Shown: positions 53,555 to 63,186 of the stretch, in pieces
How the letters are laid out: each line of letters begins with the position of its first letter
Position numbering within the stretch: position 1 is the stretch's first letter
From: Streptomyces violascens
Lineage (GTDB): Bacteria; Actinomycetota; Actinomycetes; Streptomycetales; Streptomycetaceae
Direction: 5' to 3'
Length of the DNA: 64,000 nucleotides
NCBI RefSeq assembly: GCF_014649955.1
Contig: NZ_BMUA01000030.1
Coordinates: 20,472 to 84,471 of the forward strand
Program-made: the position numbers and the translations under genes
Notes under the pieces: model-generated
Database searches by the model: none
The model's input: the letters and a program-made list of their open reading frames with translations, nothing else
Told to the model about the DNA's origin: nothing

Positions 53555-53905
53555 GCAACTCCAACTCCGCCGAGTCGAACTCACGCAGCCCGAGACTCAG
53601 GCCGGCCAGCACGTCCACGCGCACCGCCAGCCACGGCTTGCCGTCCAGCAGCCGAGCGCGCGGGTTGGAAAAGCGGTGCGAGGGAGAAGCGAAGAATGTC
53701 GCGGCTCATCAGTGCCCGATACAGCTGCTCCAGCACGCACGCACACCACATACGCGTCGCGGTCCACCACGCCCTGCGACAGGCCCTCGTTCGCGTACAC
53801 CGCCTTACGCCAGTACGGCGGCACCGCCTTGTCGTCGACCTCCCGCTTCAGCAGCGGCTTCTTCGTCACCTGGCGTCGGCTCAGCTCTCGGCGGGGGCGG
53901 CGGGC
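53555..53905 (-). pseudogene. Tn3-family transposase (TnpA) C-terminal remnant
   Basis: Minus-strand pieces in three frames assemble into a TnpA segment: VTKKPLLKREVDDKAVPPYW, RKAVYANEGLSQGVVDRDAY, then LEQLYRALMSRDI, SPSHRFSNPRARLLDGKPWL and VDVLAGLSLGLREFDSAELE. At least two one- or two-base indels separate them. No Tn3 terminal repeats or resolvase were found nearby. Confidence 0.6.
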
Positions 53906-53974
53906 TGGTCTGCTTGCCGGGAATCGGATCGCCATCAACGGGGTTGGTGGGGGAAAGCCGTTATTGGAGGGGTC

Positions 53975-54985
53975 ATGCGAGCGATTCAGGTGTACGAAGT
54001 GGGCGGTCCCGAGGTGCTGCAGGAGGCCGAGGTGGGCCAGCCGCGGCCGGGTCCGGGCGAGGCGGTCGTGGAGGTCGCCGCGTCCGGGGTCAACTTCCTC
54101 GACGTCTATCACCGCGAGGGCCGGTACAGCCTCCCGCTGCCCTTCACCCCGGGCGCTGAGGGTGCCGGCACGGTCGTCGGAGTCGGACCCGGCGTCGCTG
54201 ACGTCGCAGTCGGGGACCGGGTCGGCTGGGTGGAGATTCCCGGCACGTATGCCGCGCGGGCCGTCGTGGACTCCTCCCGGCTGGTGCCGCTGCCCGACGA
54301 CATAGGCTTCGAGACAGCCGCCTCCGTGCTCCTCCAAGGCATGACCGCGCACTATCTCGTCAAGGACGCCTACCCGGTTCAGGAGGGCGACACGGTGCTC
54401 GTGCATGCGGCTGCCGGTGGCATGGGACTGCTTCTGACCCAGCTCATCACCCATCTCGGCGGCAGGGTGATCGGCACGACGTCGACCACGGCGAAGGCCG
54501 AGCTGGCGAAGCGTGCCGGGGCCGCTGAGGTGATCCTTTCCTCCGCAGTCGACGATCTCGCAGCCGAGGTGAGGCGGCTCAACGGCGGTCAGGGACTGCC
54601 GGTTGTCTTCGACGGCGTCGGCGCGCACACCTTCGATGCGAGCCTCGCCAGCCTGCGAACCCGCGGCCATCTCGTGCTCTTCGGCGCGGCAAGTGGTGCC
54701 GTGCCGCCGTTTGATCCGATTCGGCTCGCCCACGGCGGTTCGCTGACCCTGATCCGGCCCAGCCTCGGGGACTTCATCGCCGATCGGTCCGAACTGCTCC
54801 GACGGGCCGCCGATGTGTTCGAGTGGGTGCGCTCCAAGGCGCTTGAGGTCACCGTAACGGGCCGCTACACATTGTCCGAGGCCGCCCAGGCCCACAGCGA
54901 TCTGGAAGCTCGGCGTACCACCGGCAAGCTGCTCCTCATACCCGACGCGGCCGCTATTGGACACCGCGAGGAGACGCAGAGCTGA
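53975..54985 (+). CDS. NADPH:quinone oxidoreductase (zeta-crystallin-type MDR)
   Basis: 336 residues from the ATG at 53975, with GGAGGGG immediately upstream. The GroES-like N-domain has MRAIQVYEVGGPEVLQEAEV, VAASGVNFLDVYHREGRYSL, TPGAEGAGTVVGVG. The Rossmann domain has VLVHAAAGGMGLLLTQLITH and VIGTTSTTAKAELAKRAGAA. No catalytic-zinc ligands are present, as in quinone reductases, which transfer electrons from NADPH to quinones or alkenals. It appears monocistronic. The start region borders a Tn3 remnant, so the promoter may be recent. Confidence 0.85.
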   Translation: MRAIQVYEVGGPEVLQEAEVGQPRPGPGEAVVEVAASGVNFLDVYHREGRYSLPLPFTPGAEGAGTVVGVGPGVADVAVGDRVGWVEIPGTYAARAVVDSSRLVPLPDDIGFETAASVLLQGMTAHYLVKDAYPVQEGDTVLVHAAAGGMGLLLTQLITHLGGRVIGTTSTTAKAELAKRAGAAEVILSSAVDDLAAEVRRLNGGQGLPVVFDGVGAHTFDASLASLRTRGHLVLFGAASGAVPPFDPIRLAHGGSLTLIRPSLGDFIADRSELLRRAADVFEWVRSKALEVTVTGRYTLSEAAQAHSDLEARRTTGKLLLIPDAAAIGHREETQS

Positions 54986-55105
54986 CCACGGATGACAAGG
55001 TCGGAGATCTCTCCAGCCGGTGTGCCAGCCGACCATGATCAATCTCAGCGCCAACCGCTGTACCGATGTTCGGAGGCTGCTCACCTGCCGTTTGCGGCTG
55101 GTGAC

Positions 55106-56953
55106 GATCCTGCTGGCTTATTCCGTGCCCAGCGGGGCTGACGGCTCGTTGGTCGGGTCGGGACAGCAGCGGCCGTCTTGACGTTCCCGGTCGCGGGTGG
55201 GGTGTGGAATGTCGATGCAGCCGAGGCCGTGGCCGAAGGTGCCTGAGCTGACCGCGCAGGTGGCGCGGGCGGTGGCGGCACGGGGTCCGTACCCGTTGGC
55301 GATGCGGGTCCGTGACGAGCTGGGTGAGTTGTTCGCGGACGCCGACTTCGCCGAGGCGTTTGAAGCCAGAGGACGGCCAGGCTGGTCACCGGGCCAGCTC
55401 GCGCTGGTGACAATATTGCAGTTCGCCGAGAACCTCACCGACCGGGCGGCAGCGCATCGGGTGCGGTACGGCATGGACCTGAAATACGCACTCGGCCTGG
55501 AGCTGGATGATCCGGGGTTCGACGCCTCGGTGCTGTCCGAGTTCCGCACGCGCCTAGTCGAGCACGGGATGGAGGAGAAAGTGCTCGATCTGCTGCTGAC
55601 CGGGCTCAAGGACCGGGGCCTGGTGAAGGCCGGAGGCAGGCAGCGCACCGACTCCACCCGCGTTCTGGCGGCGGTACGCGATCTGAACAGGCTGGAGCTG
55701 GCCGGGGAGACGCTGCGGGCCACGCTGGAGGCGCTGGCCTGCGCTGCCCCGGACTGGCTGGTCGGGGCGGTGCCCGTTCGGGAATGGGCCGACCGCTACG
55801 GTCCGCGGACTCACTCCTGGCATCCGCCGGCTTCCACGAGCAAGCGCGAGGAGATGGCCCTCGTCTACGGCCGGGACGGGTTCGCGCTGCTGGAGGCGGT
55901 GCATGCTCCTGATGCCCCGGTCTGGCTGCGCGAACTCCCAGCGGTGCAGGTCCTGCGCGCGATGTGGGTGCAGAACTACCACCGCACTGTGACCGAGGCA
56001 GGGGCGGAGGTGAAGCGGCGGGAGAGCGAAGACCTCCCGCCGGGCAGGCTGCGGCTGGCCTCTCCGTACGACACTGACGCGCGCTATGGCCTCAAACAGG
56101 GATCCTGGTGGACCGGCTACAAGATCCACATCAGTGAGTCCTGCGACGAAACCGACGTGCAGGACGCAGCCACCGGACAGGCGGTCCCCGGAGCGGACGG
56201 ACCGCCGCCGCGCTTGATCACCGGCATCGCGACCACCGACGCCACGGTGACCGATGCGGAAATGACCGAACCGGTCCATCACATGCTTGCCGCCCGCGGT
56301 CTCCTGCCCGCCGAGCACTTCCTCGACTCCGGTTACGCGTCCGCCGAGTTGATCGTGGGCATGAAGAAGAACTTCGGGGTCACCCTGGTCACCCCGGTCC
56401 TGCTGAACAGCTCACCCCAGGCACGTGCCGGCGCCGGGTTCGATCGCACCGCGTTCACCATCGACTGGGACAAGCGGCAGGCCACCTGCCCCCGCGGGGA
56501 CACCAGCACCTGGTGGAGCCCCGCCACCCTGCGCGGTACCAAGGCCATCGTCATCAAGTTCGACAAGGAGACGTGTCGCCCTTGCCCGGTGCGCGACCAG
56601 TGCACCCGCTCGAAGAGCGGTGGCCGAACCCTCTCCCTGCAACCCCGCGAGGTGCAAGAAGTCCTCGACCATGCCCGCCTCCAGCAGGGCGACGAGCAGT
56701 GGCGAGCCAAGTACGGAACCCGCGCGGGCATCGAGGGAACCATCCACCAGGCCATCGCGGTCACCGGCATGAGACGTGCCCGCTACCTCGGTCTCCAGAA
56801 GACCCACCTGGAGCACGTCTTCTCCGCCGTTGCACTCAACCTCATTCGCCTCGATGCCTGGTGGAACGGCCATCCCCTCGACCGCACCCGCGTCAGCCAC
56901 CTTGCCCGCCTCGATCTCTCGCTCGTCGCGTGACCGAATAAGCCAGCAGGATC
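55106..56953 (+). mobile_element. IS1182-family insertion sequence
   Basis: The ends share an 18-base inverted repeat, GATCCTGCTGGCTTATTC at 55106-55123 and its complement at 56936-56953, with GTGAC-like bases just outside on both sides. The single transposase gene inside is intact, so this may be a functional copy. Confidence 0.85.
55209..56933 (+). CDS. IS1182-family transposase
   Basis: 574 residues from the ATG at 55209. The N-terminal DUF772 region (WSPGQLALVTILQFAENLTD, AAHRVRYGMDLKYALGLELD) is followed by a DDE_Tnp_1-type catalytic domain: the first Asp in GGRQRTDSTRVLAAVRDLNR, then SPYDTDARYGLKQGSWWTGY and HFLDSGYASAELIVGMKKNF, and a terminal Glu region in AGIEGTIHQAIAVTGMRRAR. A CxxC-like zinc site (CRPCPVRDQCTRSKSG) precedes the end. 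No frameshift or stop; this is the best-preserved transposase of the window. Confidence 0.9.
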   Translation: MSMQPRPWPKVPELTAQVARAVAARGPYPLAMRVRDELGELFADADFAEAFEARGRPGWSPGQLALVTILQFAENLTDRAAAHRVRYGMDLKYALGLELDDPGFDASVLSEFRTRLVEHGMEEKVLDLLLTGLKDRGLVKAGGRQRTDSTRVLAAVRDLNRLELAGETLRATLEALACAAPDWLVGAVPVREWADRYGPRTHSWHPPASTSKREEMALVYGRDGFALLEAVHAPDAPVWLRELPAVQVLRAMWVQNYHRTVTEAGAEVKRRESEDLPPGRLRLASPYDTDARYGLKQGSWWTGYKIHISESCDETDVQDAATGQAVPGADGPPPRLITGIATTDATVTDAEMTEPVHHMLAARGLLPAEHFLDSGYASAELIVGMKKNFGVTLVTPVLLNSSPQARAGAGFDRTAFTIDWDKRQATCPRGDTSTWWSPATLRGTKAIVIKFDKETCRPCPVRDQCTRSKSGGRTLSLQPREVQEVLDHARLQQGDEQWRAKYGTRAGIEGTIHQAIAVTGMRRARYLGLQKTHLEHVFSAVALNLIRLDAWWNGHPLDRTRVSHLARLDLSLVA

Positions 56954-57198
56954 GGTGACAGCGTTCTTACCGGCACCCCATCTCGATGCGCAGCGCAGCG
57001 TCGGCGGTTGCCCAGCGAGGTCGGGGTGCACACCGCCCGTGCGCACCCCTGGCATGGGCGGACCGTTGTGCGCAGTCAGGTCACGCCGGGTGTATGCCAG
57101 GAGCTCGCTCAGTGCTGCCTCGTTCGAGGCCGGCCTGCGGGTGCGCCAGCCGGCCACGGTATCTCGGACCGTGTCACACACGGTGTGGAGTTGCGCAG
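56954..57198 (-). other. Fragment between IS1182 and the esterase remnant
   Basis: The minus strand at 56,990-57,181 reads CDTVRDTVAGWRTRRPASNE, AALSELLAYTRRDLTAHNGP, which looks like natural protein, but I cannot identify it. It probably is the end of a gene cut by IS1182. Confidence 0.3.
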
Positions 57199-57610
57199 TC
57201 AGCCGGTCGGCAGCCCGGCGAACCGGACGGTCCCCGGCTTCCCCGGGATCATTCGCTGCGCGGCCCCGGGGCCCGCCATCCGCACCACATTGCCCACCGG
57301 CGCCTGCCGACGCCCAGCATGGGCACCGTCCACCAGCAATTCCAGCATCCCCGTCGGGCGAGGACAGGGGTCGGAATCGAGCTGCCCTGTCGAGGTGAGT
57401 AGGTCAAACTCCAGCTCACTCGCATCGGTGCGGAACACCAGCCGCACCCCCGAAGGCATCACCGTCACCCCCGTAGACCGACGGATCCTGGTACTGCTCC
57501 TTGGTCCACGCGGGCAACCGGCCAGGCATGACCCCCGCCGGCGTCTTCTCCAAGTCCAGCGCACCGCGTAACTCCACCGGCCCGCCTACCAGCGGAACCG
57601 TCCGCATCAT
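57199..57610 (-). pseudogene. SGNH/GDSL esterase N-terminal remnant, frameshifted
   Basis: From ATG 57610 or 57607 the frame reads MRTVPLVGGPVELRGALDLE, GVMPGRLPAWTKEQYQDPSV; the continuation VMPSGVRLVFRTDASELEFD, LVDGAHAGRRQAPVGNVVRM and GKPGTVRFAGLPTG lies in the next frame and ends at a TGA. This is the N-terminal carbohydrate-binding-like domain found in front of Streptomyces SGNH hydrolases. The catalytic SGNH domain itself is missing. Confidence 0.6.
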
Positions 57611-57938
57611 CACCACTCCCCCACGCTCTGGGGCCCGGATGCTTGCATGCACCCGCGAGCTCCCTCAATCAATGTCATCGTGACGCACTAGCACTCCTTG
57701 CCGCCCAGACTTCGTCGGCGCCGGCCCAGTACGGCACTCAGCGCCCGACCAGAACTCTCAGCGAGGTACTCCACCAGCACGTGCTGCAGGCCGAGTACGC
57801 GAGGACGAACATCCGATGAAGCTCCCTTTTTTGTGGGCCGCCGTCGTCCGGCGCGATCATTCCCCGCCGCGGGCGGCGGGGCGGTGGGGCGGCGACGGGA
57901 CTGGATCGGGGACAGCACCGCACTTCGCCCAGGCCGCG
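57611..57938. other. Stretch without a recognisable gene
   Basis: About 330 bases with short noise frames on both strands. There is a CCCGCCGCGGGCGGCGGG-type GC palindrome near 57,865-57,885, at the 3' end of the following hydrolase gene, possibly a terminator. Confidence 0.35.
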
Positions 57939-58769
57939 TCAGTCGTTTCGGGCCGATACGGTGCGCAGGAAGTTCCCGAGGATCTCGTTGAAGGTGTCGG
58001 GGCGTTCCATGTTGGGGTAGTGAGCGGTGGCTTCGATGGTCGTCACCTGGCCGTTGGTGACGGTGTGTGCGAGGCGTTCGGCCATGGTGATGTGGTCGTC
58101 GGAGTCGATGGCGCCGTTGATGGCCAGCACCGGAACCGTGATGGTGGCTGCTCGCTGCCAGGTGTCGGTCACGGGAATGATGTGCACGGGTTCGGTGGCG
58201 GTGTGTTTGGCGAGGGTCCGCCGGGTCATCTCCCGCAGCCTGCGCACGACATCCTGGTTGACGTCGTCGAGTGTGCGGTGCGGTCCCGCCCCGAGCCGGG
58301 TGAAGGCCTCGACCCAGCCCTCGGCGTCACCCGCGGCCAGGGCGCGGGCCTCCTCGGCCTCGATCTCCTTGAGCCAGGGGTCCTGGAATTCGGGTTCGCT
58401 GGTGCCGACGCCGCTGACGACCAACGCGCCTACCAGATCGGGGTGTTCGAGTGCGGTGTCGACGGCGATGGCTCCACCCATCGACAGTCCGACGAGGATC
58501 GCGGGGCCGACATCGAGGTGGCGGAGCAGCGCTGCGACGTCGTCGGTGTGGCGGAAGGGTGCGTTCGCGTTGGAGGATCCGCCGTGCCCGCGGGCATCGG
58601 GTGCGATCACCCGGCAGTGCGACGCCAGGGCCGGCACCTGGTCGTCCCACATGCGGTGGTCCAGAAAGCCGCCGTGCAGCAGCACCACAGGCTGACCCGC
58701 GCCGGTGTCGCGGTAGGCGAGGTGGGCGTCTGCGGTGTCTAACGAGAACATGCCAGAAGCCTGAATCAT
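57939..58769 (-). CDS. Alpha/beta-hydrolase (epoxide hydrolase/haloperoxidase-like)
   Basis: 276 residues from the ATG at 58769. VVLLHGGFLDHRMWDDQVPA is the oxyanion region, VIAPDARGHGGSSNANAPFR the second loop, AILVGLSMGGAIAVDTALEH the nucleophile elbow (Ser), VLAINGAIDSDDHITMAERL the acid, and IEATAHYPNMERPDTFNEIL the His. The fold and length are those of small-molecule esterases or lactonases with a cap domain. It is divergent from a MarR gene with a palindrome between them, implying induction by the substrate of the regulator. Confidence 0.85.
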   Translation of the reverse strand: MIQASGMFSLDTADAHLAYRDTGAGQPVVLLHGGFLDHRMWDDQVPALASHCRVIAPDARGHGGSSNANAPFRHTDDVAALLRHLDVGPAILVGLSMGGAIAVDTALEHPDLVGALVVSGVGTSEPEFQDPWLKEIEAEEARALAAGDAEGWVEAFTRLGAGPHRTLDDVNQDVVRRLREMTRRTLAKHTATEPVHIIPVTDTWQRAATITVPVLAINGAIDSDDHITMAERLAHTVTNGQVTTIEATAHYPNMERPDTFNEILGNFLRTVSARND

Positions 58770-58797
58770 GACAACCAAGGTGCCATATTTTTTGGGA

Positions 58798-58808
58798 TGT
58801 TGGCAACA
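58798..58808. promoter_or_regulatory. Short palindrome, candidate MarR operator
   Basis: TGTTG and CAACA around a central G, in the 58-base gap between the divergent hydrolase and MarR genes. The surrounding GTGTCATC/GATGTTGG bases extend a looser dyad. The TTGxCAA core is common in MarR sites; assignment by position. Confidence 0.45.
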
Positions 58809-58827
58809 CAGGTGTCATCCTGGCCGG

Positions 58828-59301
58828 GTGAATGACGCTGACACCCCCCTCACCCCCGACGACCTCGGCCGCCGACTCACCGAAGTCTTCGCCCTGGTCG
58901 GCCCGCTGTACCGACGAGTGCAGCGCAAGGTCGAACAAGCCGAACCCATCGAGGGCCTCTCCGTCGGCGTGCGCGCCGTCCTCGACCTGCTCCTCACCCA
59001 CGGACCCATGACCGTCCCGCAGATGGGCCGCGCCCAGGCACTGAGCCGACAATTCGTCCAGCGCATGGTCAACGACGCGGCAACCCGGCAACTGGTCGAG
59101 ATCACCCCCAACCCCGCCCACCAACGGTCCTCACTGATCCAGCTCACCGACAAGGGCAGAGCAGCCATCACCGCCCTGACCATCCGGGAACACGCCCTCC
59201 TGCGCCAGGTCGGCGGCGACCTCACCGACACCGACCTCACCGCATGCAAGCGCGTACTCACCCACATGCTCGAACTCTTCGACCATGTCGACGTGAACTG
59301 A
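58828..59301 (+). CDS. MarR-family transcriptional regulator
   Basis: 157 residues from the GTG at 58828; an in-frame ATG at 58768 would overlap the divergent start and adds non-family residues. Helix-turn-helix: LTHGPMTVPQMGRAQALSRQ, FVQRMVNDAATRQLVEITPN. The wing is NPAHQRSSLIQLTDKGRAAI. It probably represses the divergent alpha/beta-hydrolase and itself through the palindrome at 58,798. Confidence 0.85.
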   Translation: MNDADTPLTPDDLGRRLTEVFALVGPLYRRVQRKVEQAEPIEGLSVGVRAVLDLLLTHGPMTVPQMGRAQALSRQFVQRMVNDAATRQLVEITPNPAHQRSSLIQLTDKGRAAITALTIREHALLRQVGGDLTDTDLTACKRVLTHMLELFDHVDVN

Positions 59302-61090
59302 CCCCCATACCCGCCGCCGCCAACAGCCGTTACCTGTCGGCGAGTCCGCGCCACGTGGCAAATCCCGGCTGTCGAATGCCGTTCAAGAGGGAGTGTCAAC
59401 TTAACGACCCTGGCTCACATTCGGTGGCAGCGGAGCGGACACTCAAAACGCCAACTCACAGGCAGATCGCAGTCACGGAGCAGCGAACCGATCCGGTGCC
59501 GAATCGTTGAACAGCCCGCCTCCCCTCAAGGCGCACCGAATCGCAGGGTCTCGCCATAGCGGGGCCCTGCGGCCGTTCCCGACCTGCCAAAGGGCCGCCC
59601 GGGCCCAGCCTCACGCGGGACACCGCCGTGGCCGCGCACCAGACACTCACGGGCCCTCCCCGCCGTTCCTGCAGGCAAGCCCCCACCCTCCATTTTCTTG
59701 ATCAACGGACATAGGGAGAGGGCAGAAGGGGAAGCCTGCCCCCCTCCACCCTCAGAACCTGTGTCTGATGTCGCCGACGCCCGCGTTCGGCCGCCTTGTT
59801 CAGGGGCTGCCTTGCGCGCTGTGCTTGGCAGTGAGGGCCCCCGGCTCAACTTGTTCGACCACATGTTGCCCGGATTGTTCCCAACGAGGCCAACGCGCTC
59901 GGTGGGAATGCTGTAGCCATACGGCCAGCCGTCAGCCTGACGCCTGAGCGAACGTCACGCCGTAGCCGACGAATCCGCGAATCCGGCCCTGACCTGGCCT
60001 TCCCGATTTCAGACACAGGTTCTCAATCGCGGGGTCTGGCCCGGGCGTTCCCGCCGGGGGGCCGGATGCAAGACGCAGCAGATAGTGCAGGAGATGGCCC
60101 AGCAGACTATGCAGCAGATACGGCGATTTCGGTCCCTGCCCGGGGCGGGCGGCTTCACCTTGCCCCCCGGCCCATGACTCACCCGGCTGCGCGCTCGGGC
60201 ACAACCGACGCCGTGCTCGCTCGTTGAGCAGCCCGCTACGCCCCCTTGGAAAGTAAACACACGGCAGGGCCCCGCAAAAGCGAGGGCCCTGTTGCCGTTC
60301 CAGTACTCGCCGGACCCAACCGAGGCTGGGCAGGCCTCCCCGGCCCGGCCGGGCAAGATGCCCGGCACCGGCTTGCCCAAGAGCCTTGCCCGCACCCCGA
60401 AGTACAGAAGAAGTACGGTCCGGCGCGGCCCCGCCTACACCCCCAACACGGCCATTCAAGGCTCGGTCGGCGGCGCACCCGCTGCCCCGCGCATCCCCGC
60501 CCCCGCGGGCCCGGGCGACCCAACGTCCGAACCCGGCACCCGGCGCGCGCCCAGGGCCCGCCAGTACCGCGACGCACGCCGCCCCACCTGACCCCACACC
60601 GCCCACGGAGCTGGCGGGCTCCCTGCGGTCAGCTGCCGCCGTACAGGTCCGCGTGCACGCCAGCCGGATCACCGCCCAGGAAGTTAGTGACCACCGGCCG
60701 GTCCAGGCCCATAACAGCGAGGCGCACAGCGCAATAGCTCGGCCTGCCGGGGCAGTTCGACGTGCGCGCTCTCATCGGTGACCAGGAACTGGGCGGCCAT
60801 TTCCGGGGCGACGACGTGGATGAGTCCGCCGCGGTGTCGTGATCGGGCCCGACCGCCCTCCCGGTCCCGGCTCGCTCCGGGTGGCCGCCCCGTACAACCG
60901 TATTGTGCAGCCGCAGCTGTCCGCCGTCGAAACCGCCGGGCGGCGGTGCAGGCAGTGCACCGCCGACACCGACACCACCAGATCCGAGACCTTCGTGGCG
61001 TCGGGGCGGGCATGGAAATAGCCGCCAGAACCGTGTGCAGTGAGCACGGTGGGGGCTGTGAGCGGGAGCCCCGCCCATGGAGTGTAGGGG
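59302..61090. other. Long gene-poor region with dispersed repeats
   Basis: Almost 1.8 kb with no convincing gene. It contains an isolated transposon-end-like GTGTCAACTTAACG near 59,394 (also at the IS256 right end, 26,200), a copy in reverse orientation of the 42.9-43.0 kb repeat at about 59,470-59,572, and a related GGGCCC hairpin at 60,265-60,291. Long open frames here are Arg/Pro/Ala-rich artefacts of GC content. Confidence 0.5.
60265..60291. repeat. GGGCCC hairpin of the dispersed repeat family
   Basis: CAGGGCCC and GGGCCCTG pair around a loop of 11 bases, with partial extension by CGG/CCG outside. Preceded by GCTCGTTGAGCAGCCCGC, which resembles CGTTGAACAGCCCGC beside the 59.5 kb copy. 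Confidence 0.55.
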
Positions 61091-62542
61091 CTACTGAATT
61101 TCGAGGGTGAAATCGTCCCAGTTCCGCGGGTGGTTGTTCGCGTCGAAGCCGGGGTCCAGGACGCGGTAGTAGGCGTAGAACTGTTTGGCGATGTTCCCGG
61201 CTGTGCCGTTCTGGTCGGCGTCGACGAGTTTGACCGAGTAGGCGTATGGATCCGAGTACGCCTCGTACTCTGCCTTGGCGGCGCCTTCATAGGTGGAAGC
61301 CATGGGGTACTCGTCGCACTGTTTGCCGTGGCGGGGTCCGCACTGGCCGCGGGCGATGGCTCCGTTGCGGTTGTATCGGGTCTCACTGGTGGGCGGGCTG
61401 TACTTCGAGTAAAGCCGGTGCAGCGGGTTGTCGAGGTACCCGGGGAGCACCTTGGTCTGGCCCGGCGGTTCTGCGGGGATGGTCGCGTTCGGATTGGAGA
61501 GCGCGCTCTGGATGTGCTGCGCGACTTCGTCGGTGCCCTGTCCTGTCAGGTTGTACGTCAACGCAGGGGGCAGGTCGTCGAAGATACCCGCGCCGTCGGA
61601 GTCCTCGCCCTGCTTGACGTAGGAGGCCTGGTCGAAGCGCACGTTCAGATCGGGCAGGGAAAGGAAGTTGTCGCCCTGGTTCACATAGCCCTCGGGGAAG
61701 ACCACGTAGAAGCCCTCGTCGAGGACAAGCTTGGTGATGTCGTCGCGGCCGACGCCTCCTCCGGCGGGCACGTCGACCGCGAACTTCCAGTCGTCGCTGC
61801 CCGCGAGCAGCCACACAGGGAATTCCCCGAGGTGGTCATCCGTGCGGGAATGGCAGGTGCCGGACCCCAGAACGGCAGTGCACTTCGATGCCCCGAAGAA
61901 AGTGATTGCAGGATTCCACTTCGCGCCGAGGACCTTCTGGGAGACGTGGGAGACGTGGTCCTCGAAGGTGAGGAAGCGGGATGCATAGTCGCCGAACCCT
62001 GCATGACCGATGAGGGTGTCCGTGAAGAAAGCCGCTCCCTGCGGCACCTCCGCGCCGTCCACGATCAGGTTCTCGATCGCGGCCATCTTGCGGACCAGGC
62101 ACACGTCGAACCGGTCTGGCTCGTACACCGGCCCGCCGCCGCTATCCGGATCCGGACAGTCGGCGAGCGTCAGTTCACGCGGTTCAGCCGTCGGGTCGAA
62201 CGGGACGGGAGCGGCCTGGGTGCGGGGCCGCTGCCCGCCGGTACTCGCATGCGCGGCCCGCAGTCTGGCGCGTCGGCGCGCGTCGTATGCGGTGAGCGTC
62301 GGCGCCGGCTGCTTGCCCGCTTCCACCAGACCAAGGGAGGCCGGCGACTTGCCGGCCTTGAGTCCCGCCGTGATGGCGGCTTGGGTCAAGCCGGCGGGCA
62401 CGGTATACAGGCTGCCCTCGAGTCGTGGCGCGCCGCCTGCCGGACCGTCCGCACGCGCGGCCGCCGCGGCAGGTATCACGAGCGCCGCGGCGATCGCCAT
62501 AGCGGTCGCCGCACGGCGCCATCTCCCAGTGAGTCTGTGCAC
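61091..62542 (-). CDS. Secreted protein with NucA/NucB-type deoxyribonuclease domain
   Basis: 483 residues from the GTG at 62542, chosen because AAGGGGG lies 7 bases upstream; the frame also opens at TTG 62578. Signal peptide WRRAATAMAIAAALVIPAAA, AAARA. The N-terminal two-thirds are unassigned (several Cys, DCPDPDSGGGPVYEPDRFDV, GASKCTAVLGSGTCHSRTDD). The last ~100 residues carry the NucA/NucB signature: GKQCDEYPMASTYEGAA, then SVKLVDADQNGTAGNIAKQF and YYRVLDP. Relatives are secreted metal-dependent DNases, used for nutrient release or competition. The gene is unlinked to others. Confidence 0.7.
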   Translation of the reverse strand: MHRLTGRWRRAATAMAIAAALVIPAAAAARADGPAGGAPRLEGSLYTVPAGLTQAAITAGLKAGKSPASLGLVEAGKQPAPTLTAYDARRRARLRAAHASTGGQRPRTQAAPVPFDPTAEPRELTLADCPDPDSGGGPVYEPDRFDVCLVRKMAAIENLIVDGAEVPQGAAFFTDTLIGHAGFGDYASRFLTFEDHVSHVSQKVLGAKWNPAITFFGASKCTAVLGSGTCHSRTDDHLGEFPVWLLAGSDDWKFAVDVPAGGGVGRDDITKLVLDEGFYVVFPEGYVNQGDNFLSLPDLNVRFDQASYVKQGEDSDGAGIFDDLPPALTYNLTGQGTDEVAQHIQSALSNPNATIPAEPPGQTKVLPGYLDNPLHRLYSKYSPPTSETRYNRNGAIARGQCGPRHGKQCDEYPMASTYEGAAKAEYEAYSDPYAYSVKLVDADQNGTAGNIAKQFYAYYRVLDPGFDANNHPRNWDDFTLEIQ

Positions 62543-62930
62543 AGTGGACCCCCTTACCGTTTGACGAGTCTCCGTCAAGTTTCAGAGAGAGTCGCACAGT
62601 TGCTCAATGGCCTCGCGCTGCACGGCCGGAATCCCCCAGTAGCTTTCACTTCAGGAGCGGCGCCCTCCACCATCAGCACGCCGCCGGCCTGGCCCCGTCC
62701 CGCCGCCCCACCAGACGGAAAACCGGGCCACCTCGCGGGATTCGGCCACCGTCCCAGACCCCGCCATAACCGGCGCTACCAGAGCCAGTCCCGGAAGTAC
62801 TGCAATCGCCACGGTGCGCCATCGACACGTCCTGGAACTGCGCTCTCTACCCTGTTGTTCGCGGGTGAAACGATCTTGGCGTGGCTGGTGCAATCACAGC
62901 GTCGGAGCCGTCCGGATAGCCCCGTTCGCT
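62543..62930. other. Upstream region of the secreted nuclease
   Basis: About 390 bases. It includes the nuclease promoter (CGTTTGACGAGTCTCCGTCAAG contains a TTGACG-like element). No gene supported. Confidence 0.3.
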
Positions 62931-63186
62931 GGTGGGCTGAGATCGCGTCAGTTCAGCAAGCTGATCACCGCGTTGCGGCGCGAGGGTGCGGATCCGGTCC
63001 GCAAGGGCCGGCCGTGGAGCCTGCCGCTGGAGGACCGGGTACTGCAGGTCGCCGCCTACTGGCGGACCACTCACGCTGCGGCAGCTGGCACCGCTGTTCG
63101 GGGTGTCGAAGTCGGCCGCCGACCGCATCGTCAATCACCTCGGCCCCGCGCTCACGCTCCAGCCGCGCAAGCAGTTCCGCAAGGAC
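62931..63186 (+). pseudogene. IS5-family (DDE_Tnp_4) transposase N-terminal remnant
   Basis: One frame gives KLITALRREGADPVRKGRPW, SLPLEDRVLQVAAYWR; after a one-base shift the next gives LTLRQLAPLFGVSKSAADRI, VNHLGPALTLQPRKQFRKDT. This is the helix-turn-helix part preceding the DDE_Tnp_4 domain in Streptomyces IS5-type transposases. The catalytic domain is replaced by the helicase-associated remnant that follows. Confidence 0.65.

Noticed and set aside
53597..55084. A 495-codon minus-strand frame
   Set aside because: Most of it is antisense of the quinone oxidoreductase; only the Tn3-like stretch at 53,555-53,905 is real.
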